Shown one piece after another: positions 57,531 through 64,000 of a stretch of DNA of 64,000 bases (its first letter is position 1; each line of letters starts with the position of its first letter). The DNA is from Ceratotherium simum simum (lineage: Eukaryota; Chordata; Mammalia; Perissodactyla; Rhinocerotidae). Below the pieces are notes generated by a model. It saw nothing but the letters and a program-made list of their open reading frames with translations. It did not search any database and was not told the DNA's origin. The stretch spans positions 4,520,846-4,584,845 of the forward strand of contig NW_004454216.1 of the NCBI RefSeq assembly GCF_000283155.1. The letters run 5' to 3'. The position numbers were made by a program, and so were the translations under genes.

Positions 57531-58349
57531 ATAATGTATATTTAATAATAATTTATTCAACAAGTATTTTGCATACCTATTCTTAGTAATTTATTAGCCT
57601 AATTGAACTGAGGCAGGCCCTCTACTAATTTCTTCTTTTTACCTCTTTTGGTTTTCATCTCCAAATGTATTAGCTGAAATTTAGTTCCAAAGCTGAATTT
57701 ATCGTTTTTCATTTTGACCTTTGACATGTCTAATTCCTCTAGTCTGACATGTTCTCTTCACTGTGGGCCATGGTTCTTTTAATTAAAAACTCTACCCAGA
57801 GCTCAATACCTTCACAAAAACTTCTCAATTAATAACAATTCATCAATAGTTATGGTAATTTCACTGTACATGTCTTTGTAGTTGGGCTTAGCTCCAGTTA
57901 TATGCTGAAGAACATAAAAATATGCCAAACACCATAAAAATATTTTATGTAGTATGTGGTTTCACTCAACTTTGTCTAGCTCTTACATTAGACTTTTAGT
58001 TCCCAGAGTAGAGTCATGTGTATTAGTTACTTATATCTTTTATGGCACTCTTCTCAGTTTTCTGAACACCAGAGCTGTCCCTCATAATTCTCCAGCCCTT
58101 TGGTATTTTTGTAATGGTTCTTCCTGAGAAGGATATAAGTGGCATTACAAAATTCCATTTCCCTTATTGACCACCAACAAAAACTCTGATTTCATTTTCA
58201 GATAACATATTCTTTTATTCTTCCTTGAACTCTAACACATTTTAGCAACATAAAAATCATGATTACATCCCCTTCTCCAGCAAGGGGATGACATATAAAA
58301 TGGCATAGCGCTTTTATCAATTGTGTTGAAATATAGTCTATCCATTATT
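57531..58349. other. No gene seen
   Basis: Begins with a (TA)n patch (57522-57545). The rest is AT-rich and unassigned. Confidence 0.5.
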
Positions 58350-59430
58350 AGGTATTTTGTGATTATTTTAAGAAGATGTGCCAAAATGTTGTATGGGCAG
58401 CGCGAATCTCATGGGACTTGAGTAATATTATCTTGGTTTAGAAAGAATATCATGTTTATCGATTATTTCTCTAAACAATGGAAAGTCTTGAGTAGTGAAT
58501 ACTTTCAATGTTGCATTTCATATTTGTAGGATTAAAAAGGTCACATGCAAAATAAATCTGGCAATATCAGTTTGGCTCAATCTCATTCCATAAACCTCAG
58601 CTCACGTAAAGCTGCAAGATTGATTTCTCAATATTCAATTTCTCAGTGGAGCGAATAGTTAAGACACACATTAGATTCTGCTCTTAAAGAAAAAGGACAT
58701 TAGCATTTGCTCTTTCATCCATAATGATATTGGCTAGATCCTCAATTTGCTTCGGATTTTCCCCATCTTTTCCATGTCCTGCATTATCTCCAAAGTCAAT
58801 AAGAGTTTAGTGCACGGAAGAGTCGTAGCAATCTAGAATAGAACACAAATCTATTTTATAAAAGAAAAAAGTCCAAGGTACTTTATCAACTATGGGGCTT
58901 AATTTTACCACCTTCTCCCAGGCAACACTCCCATTGAGATCAGTGGGAAGTTGGCTCAATCGACGAGAGTAAAATCCGATCCAACCAGCATGTAGAAATA
59001 ACTTTACCTATAATCCCTGTACTAACACTGAAATCTACTTCTAATTTGGATGGAGACACATACCAACACTGCACAACAGGTGAAGGAGAGAAATGGAGTA
59101 CTATTTTCAGTATGTTTTTTACTTTGGGCTATAAAGTGCCCAGGGAGGTTTGTTACTTCTCAGCATAATGTAAAATCTGAAATAAATATGTCGGAATGCA
59201 ATTTGCTGAAGGCAAAATGTACTGTTAGAACACATTATTCTAGCATTATCATTTATATGTAGGTTATATGTAATATCTTAGACTATTTTAGATGTAGCTT
59301 ATTTGTACGCTTAAGTTCAAAAGCAATAATTGTTTTCTGTTAAAGACTAAGAAACTGTGCAGTAGCCACTGATGACTTTGCTATTTTTTGCATATTTGTA
59401 AATGTATATTTATATATTTTAAAGATGCTG
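58350..59430. promoter_or_regulatory. Possible conserved non-coding cluster
   Basis: Unique sequence with non-random AT-rich words, surviving CpGs (gggcagcgcgaatctc near 58397-58412; atcgacgagag near 58959-58969) and no coding potential. It includes the palindromic element at 58894-58982. The 70-codon frame at 59050-59262 has no recognisable domain. Confidence 0.25.
58894..58982. repeat. Palindromic ancient-repeat-like element
   Basis: Outer arms ggggcttaattttac (58894-58908) and gtaaaatccgatcc (58969-58982) are partly inverted. The centre, actcccattgagatcagtgg at 58927-58946, is itself near-palindromic. It resembles an amniote-wide repeat, with 'cccattgacttcagtggg' at its centre, that I associate with reptile and bird genomes. 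Confidence 0.45.
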
Positions 59431-60877
59431 TAGCCTTATAGTGAGAGAACACCCCGGGCAGGAAGGAACCGGTGATCACAGCTGTCTTGTCTCTGCTCCA
59501 AGGGTTTCACCTCTCTGTCTGTTTCAGCCTCAGCCTCCTCAGCTGCTGGGGAAAGAGAAGAAGGGGACGGAATGTCATCCAGCTGAGACGGCAGCTGCCA
59601 CCATCTCGCCTGTGCCCTCCAGCTTTTTAATCACAAGGTGGAAAATTTTCAAGGGGAAGTTTACTAGAAAAGTAGAAGGAAAACAAAACAAAGCCCCAAG
59701 TGAAAGAAATAAACATAAAGAAACAGACACATTTCCAGAGAACAAGTCTTTTAAGTCTTGAAATCTATCCAAATCTATGCCAATCTATGGCAATTCTGGC
59801 TGTGACCTGGGCTCAACAAGCCACGCTCCTACCTGCACTGAAGCTTCTATCTGACCAAGCTACATAGATTTAGCTCTATGTCCATTTGTCTTGGCCTCAG
59901 TATTAGATCTAGAATGATTCTCAGGACCTTCCTGATCCTGTGCTTTTATTTCCCCCCTAACGTTAGGACTTTGAGTATTCTCCATTAAGTCAGAGAATTA
60001 AGGCTCTACTTCGATTCATTTTTACTTTCTACTTGCACTTCCAGCAGCTCCTGTGGGTCCTGGCTCAGAAAGAGGAGAGAACAGCCCTTTCTGGCCCACA
60101 GTGCCTTCTCTCTAGGCTTTAGAACGTATGGAATTAAGTGTGGTATCAGCCTTTATTTTGCCAGATAATCTCAAGGTGTCTAAAATCTCTGCTTTGTGAC
60201 CCATTTAGGACTTCCTGTCTAATTTTTCTGAAGCAAATTAATCATCCAATAAATAAACTGAGTTTAATCCACAGCTTAAGTTCACTTTCCTCGTCTGGAC
60301 GTGATGGTAGTCAGCTGGCCTTGCTGTCAGGAATCATTCCCAGTTTCTGTAAAGCTTCCTCTTATATCAGACCTTGGACAAACTATTGGATCAACCATCA
60401 AGTTCTTTATTCTTTCCTGAGAAATGCTTCTAAGTGTGACCATTTCTGCAGATTCTCTCGGGTGACTCATTCAAGCCTCTCAACTGCATTTGGCTCACTA
60501 TAATTTATAGCTTTAAAAAAACCAAATAATAAAGAGTGTTACTCTTAAATTCATTTTCTCTTTTCAGGTTAAATAATAACCTGTTGAAACATGAGATTTA
60601 GAAAGTGGAAAACTCAATGCAAGTGTGAAATGTAAAAGCTTTCACATGGCAGTTAATTATAGATATAGACAAATTTTAACACTTATGATGGAATTTCACC
60701 CCAAGTGCATAGGCCCTTGATTTATAAGATTAGACTCACTATTTTACTTCTAGAGTCTTTGTCTTACTTCCTTATTTTTGTCCACATAAAAAGTTGGACA
60801 AAAGTTAGACTTGAAAATCTTGGAATGGTAGTTGGGTCAATCCAGTCTTTGTAATCTATATCCAATCACTCATAATT
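59431..60877. other. No gene called
   Basis: Frames at 59441-59761 (106 codons) and 60138-60503 (121 codons) are open. They read as Pro/Ser/Lys-rich and Ser/Leu-rich low complexity without a known domain. 59440-59640 is locally GC-rich with CpGs (accccgggcagg, gagacggcagc, catctcgcctg). Confidence 0.4.
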
Positions 60878-60901
60878 TTTATTATTATTATTATTATTAT
60901 T
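60878..60901 (+). repeat. (ATT)n microsatellite
   Basis: Uninterrupted ATT/TTA trinucleotide run of about eight units. Confidence 0.95.
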
Positions 60902-61020
60902 GTCATCATTCATCCTAAAGGCTTCCTTCTTCTCAATCCTTATAACTTTAGTCCACTTGCCATGGCATTAGTCCCAACTCTGCTTGAAGCCTCCTAATCA
61001 TTTTCTCTGACCTCACTTTA
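60902..61020 (+). mobile_element. L2 LINE fragment, part 1
   Basis: 'ggcattagtcccaactctgcttgaagcctcc' and 'tttctctgacctcactt' fit an L2 3' body interrupted by the L1 end at 61021 and resuming after it. Confidence 0.5.
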
Positions 61021-61154
61021 AATTTTTTGTTTATTGCAGTAACATTGGTTTATAACATTGTAAAAATTTCAGGTGTACATCATTGTACTTCTATTTCTGC
61101 ATAGATTACATCATGTTCACCACCAAAATACCAATTACAACCCATCACCACACA
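61021..61154 (-). mobile_element. L1 3' end, antisense, inserted in L2
   Basis: 'ttattgcagtaacattggtttataacattg' near 61033-61062 and 'attacatcatgttcaccacc' near 61105-61124 are the same L1 terminus as at 548-693. A possible 7-bp target duplication cacttta lies at 61014-61020 and 61155-61161. Confidence 0.75.
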
Positions 61155-61199
61155 CACTTTATTCCTTATTTCATTTCTCATACTCTCCAGTTTAATGTT

Positions 61200-61690
61200 T
61201 AAAAACATTATTTTTATATTGTTCCTTTAGTTATCTCCATACCACAAAGGAGTATTTCCAAATTATTTTAACTGAAATCCACTATCTGTTCTTTGCCTTC
61301 ATTATGTTTCTCAATATACATTATAATGTCCAAATTATACTGTTTGTGACTCTCCACAACCTGAAACAAAATACCTTTCCAGTTTCATCTCCCAGGTTTC
61401 TTTCATCAGATACCTTTTATATTTCTGTCCACACTCACCATTCCTCATCAATACTGTGAATTTTCCTACCTTTGCTGCTATTATTCCTCTTAACAAAAAT
61501 GCCATCTCCATTCTCAATGTACACAGATCCCACCCCAGCTAAAAGTAAACTCTTTATCTTCATATATAAGGATAAAGATCCTATCTTTCTCTTCTTTGTA
61601 TTCTGTGTGCTGAGTAGAGTATATGCATAGAGTAGGTTATCAAAATAAGAATAAAATAATGCATGAACAAGCAAATTAGTATAAATACTC
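61200..61690 (+). mobile_element. L2 LINE fragment, part 2
   Basis: Continues the L2-like text ('ttgcctteattatg'-type pyrimidine blocks, with 'tattctgtgtgctgagtagagtatatgcatagagtagg' near 61600-61637) and ends with 'aataatgcatgaacaag', the worn L2 terminus. Confidence 0.6.
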
Positions 61691-61699
61691 TGTTGGCTC

Positions 61700-62080
61700 C
61701 TTAATTGTTCCCTGAAAATACCACTTTTGTCTTTCAATCCTTCCTCAGGTTTTTATTTCACCCCCTAAATGTGCCCTCCTTCTCTCTCTGTTAACCTTCA
61801 GATCTAACTCCATACCCATCACTTTCTAAAGCCTTTTCTTATTATGCTTCATCATATTCCCTCCCTGATTTCTCATTACTAACTGAGCCATATCATGCAA
61901 TCTGGCTCTTGATTATATGCACTGTCTTTTATGGTTCTTTAATTGTTTCAAAATATGTAAATCTCTTCTGCCCAAATTGACAGTTCTATACCTTCTCAAG
62001 GGCAAAGCCTGTGTCTTCTCTATGCTACACAAATCTATCACGGTGCTAGGTGTACAGAGGGAAAGAGTTGTTGAGATAGC
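61700..62080 (+). mobile_element. L2 LINE 3' end
   Basis: 'gttctataccttctcaagggcaaagcctgtgtcttctctatgc' near 61983-62025 and 'acggtgctaggtgtacagag' near 62040-62059 are clear L2 3' blocks. The two opposed 65-66-codon frames here are by-products. Confidence 0.8.
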
Positions 62081-62299
62081 CCTCCATCTGAATGAAGTCA
62101 ACCTTCGCAACTTTTAAAAATAGACCGTTGACCTTGCCCACTGAGAGTGTGGTAGCCAAAACAGATGGATCGTTCTTTCCTCAGCAACGGAGAATAGCAG
62201 CACTCCGGGCTCTAGTGAGAGTATGTCCTTGAAGTGACTGCTATTTGGTCCTTTCAAAACGCTAGTCGAGTGATAATCATATTCACAGAAGAAAGTCTA

Positions 62300-62410
62300 A
62301 GGCAGCCATTCCCAGTGTTGGACTTTGCTCCAGCTACATTGGAATATTCGGAGAACTTTTAAAAATATAGATTCCAAGCCTGTACTGACTCATGAGAAAA
62401 TGTCTCACCT
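62300..62410 (+). mobile_element. MER5/Charlie-type hAT fragment
   Basis: 'cattcccagtgttggactttgctccagctacattggaatattcggagaacttttaaaaatatagattcc' matches the first half of the MER5-like non-autonomous hAT elements. Confidence 0.65.
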
Positions 62411-62489
62411 TGACCTCTGTTTCCTCTAACCCAGACTTTCCTGAGTTGCCCCGTAAATGTATGGCTCCAGGTTTTTATGGCTGAGTTGG

Positions 62490-62750
62490 TAGTGGCACGG
62501 TTGTATGTTGATCAAGAGCATTTGCCGGTGGAGTCTGTCGGTCAGTGCAGCTTCCATCACCTTCACTGAATAGCCATGTACCTTTGGTCAAGTTATGAAA
62601 CTATTAAGCTGCAGTTTCTCTGTTTGTATAAAGAGGATATTAAGCGCCTCGTTGTTGTGCAGATACAATTTAGGAAAAACACTTAATACTGCCTGGCTCG
62701 TAGTGAGGATTATACAAATATTAGCTATTTTTATTACCTAAAATAGCCTT
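62490..62750 (+). mobile_element. MIR SINE
   Basis: 'ggcacggttgtatgttgatcaagagc' (head), 'gaatagccatgtacctttggtcaag', 'ctgcagtttctctgtttgtataaag', 'actgcctggctcgtagtgagg' give a nearly full sense MIR. Confidence 0.85.
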
Positions 62751-63439
62751 AGGACTGTTTTAAGTATTAAAAATAGCTAATCTTTATTAAATATGAATCA
62801 TGCTTCTGCATATTCTATGGAACGATTGCTGAAATTACTATATGATAATTTTTCAAATATAAGGAAGGGCCTTCTTAAAATTTTATGAAAATAATGTTTC
62901 CATCTCTAGAAAATCCAGTAGGTTATGAAAATTGTAATAGATTATGAAAAATATGGTAGACCATGTTTTATCAAATGATAAGAATTGCATAACTTGATTT
63001 TTGTTTCTTTTCTTTTGGTTGCCTGAAATTTCAAAATTAAATTTAATGATTACTTACTTTATCTACATTAACTGGGGAGGTTGATATACTTAACTTCTCA
63101 TTCACCTATATGGATTTATGATTTTATTATTTTTGATATAACAAGCTTGTTCTCATTTGTCTCAAAATTTTTTTAAAGAAATAGGCCAGTTTTAAAAAAC
63201 TAAATAGTTGTTGAATTGAATCTTCTCAGCTTGTCAGAAGCTGACGATTTAATTATTTTTTAAATTTATTTTTGAAAAAGTGATGAGAGATTAGAGATTC
63301 ATATGATTAGAGAAAGTTAAAGTGTAATACAATAACATAACTTCGTCTCCATCCCTGTTCTCATCTGCACAGTTGCCTCTATCCAATCACGAAAAAACAT
63401 TTTATTAGTTAGTATGCGTATGGATACTTTCAAATTTTC
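62751..63439. other. No gene seen
   Basis: AT-rich spacer before the terminal L1. No recognisable frame or repeat. Confidence 0.5.
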
Positions 63440-64000
63440 TTGATGTATATAAAAACAAACATGAATACATATCATTTGATACATTTTACACAAAAAGTAG
63501 AATATTCTGCACAACAATTTCTATCTTGCTTTTTGTATCTGAGAGATTTTCTAGAGATCTCATAACAGTGCATGCAAAGCGAATACATTCATCTTTACAG
63601 CTACATATTATTTCACTATATAGATGTCCATAATTTACTTACCCAGTCTATTAGGTTGTTTACAATTTCGTGTTGTTATAAATAACAGTGCAATGAATAA
63701 CCTCATACATGAATAAATCTTTTCATATTTGCATGTATATCTGTAGGATAAATCCTCTGAATTAGGACTGCTGTGTCAAAGAGTATATTCATTTATAATT
63801 TTGATAAATGTTATCAAATAGCCTTCAGTGGAAGAAAGTACAAGAATATATGAGAATTTCTATTTCCACAGACTGGCCAAGGTATTGTTATCAAACTTTT
63901 GGATTTTGCCAGCTTGATAGGCTTTTTAAAAAGTGAGGTTTGGCATCTTTTTATATATTTAAATGTGATTTGCTTTCATTTTTTTATTAACTGTCTGTAT
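63440..64000 (-). mobile_element. Old L1 3' region, antisense, running off the window
   Basis: Reversed L1 blocks: 'tttgtatctgagagattttc' near 63532-63551, 'gttataaataacagtgcaatgaataacc' near 63675-63702, 'tatctgtaggataaatcc' near 63738-63755, 'tgttatcaaacttttggattttgcc' near 63886-63910. The 66-codon minus frame at 63317-63517 is a by-product. Confidence 0.85.

Noticed and set aside
60138..60503. 121-codon plus-strand frame
   Set aside because: Ser/Leu/Phe-rich chance-like composition, no recognisable family and no exon signals.

Overview
This window is mammalian nuclear DNA from an odd-toed ungulate (horse, rhinoceros or tapir lineage). Four tRNA-derived SINEs of the equine/perissodactyl ERE type, with the GGCCGGCCC head, a B box and target-site duplications, sit on a background of old pan-mammalian MIR, L2, L1, MaLR, ERVL and hAT remnants. 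All assignments were made by eye; no repeat library or homology search was run.

I find no convincing protein-coding gene, tRNA, rRNA, bacterial-type operon or CRISPR array. The longest open frames (about 60-214 codons) lack homology I can recognise, lie in repeats or antisense to them, or overlap one another in several frames. The window reads as intergenic DNA or the inside of a very large intron. Part 1 is therefore mainly a map of interspersed repeats plus a few non-repeat patches that look regulatory.

Layout: 1-2.58 kb is an antisense L1 ORF2 fragment broken by a younger L1 3' end, a MaLR-like LTR and an ERE. About 5.5-6.0 kb is an antisense L1 tail. 7-11 kb carries hAT and MIR relics. 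11.94-12.74 kb is the most promoter/insulator-like patch: a CTCF-like motif and a dense CpG cluster with a TATA-like box. 12.8-13.6 kb is an ancient repeat. 15.2-15.6 kb is AT-motif-rich, non-repeat and enhancer-like. 17.7-18.7 kb is an unexplained minus-strand patch. 20.2 kb is an ERE. 21.7-27.2 kb is largely repeat-free. 28-34 kb is crowded with MIRs. 34.54-39.0 kb is a decayed ERVL-like provirus on the minus strand, ordered gag-like, reverse transcriptase, RNase H/integrase and LTR end. 41.05-43.5 kb is a sense L1 3' half interrupted by a MaLR LTR. 43.5-48.3 kb is mostly unique sequence with tandem duplications and a perfect hairpin. 48.3-51.5 kb holds L1, L2 and MIR. 52.1-53.4 kb holds two EREs in opposite orientation. 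55.4-56.1 kb is an L1 tail. 57.5-60.9 kb is mostly unique and includes a palindromic ancient-repeat-like element. 60.9-62.1 kb is two L2 copies, one split by an L1 end. The window ends inside another antisense L1 at 63.4-64.0 kb.

No genes can be shown to work together here. Any function is likely regulatory; the best candidates are 11.94-12.74 kb, 15.2-15.6 kb, 43.9-45.2 kb, 47.1-47.8 kb and 58.4-59.4 kb.
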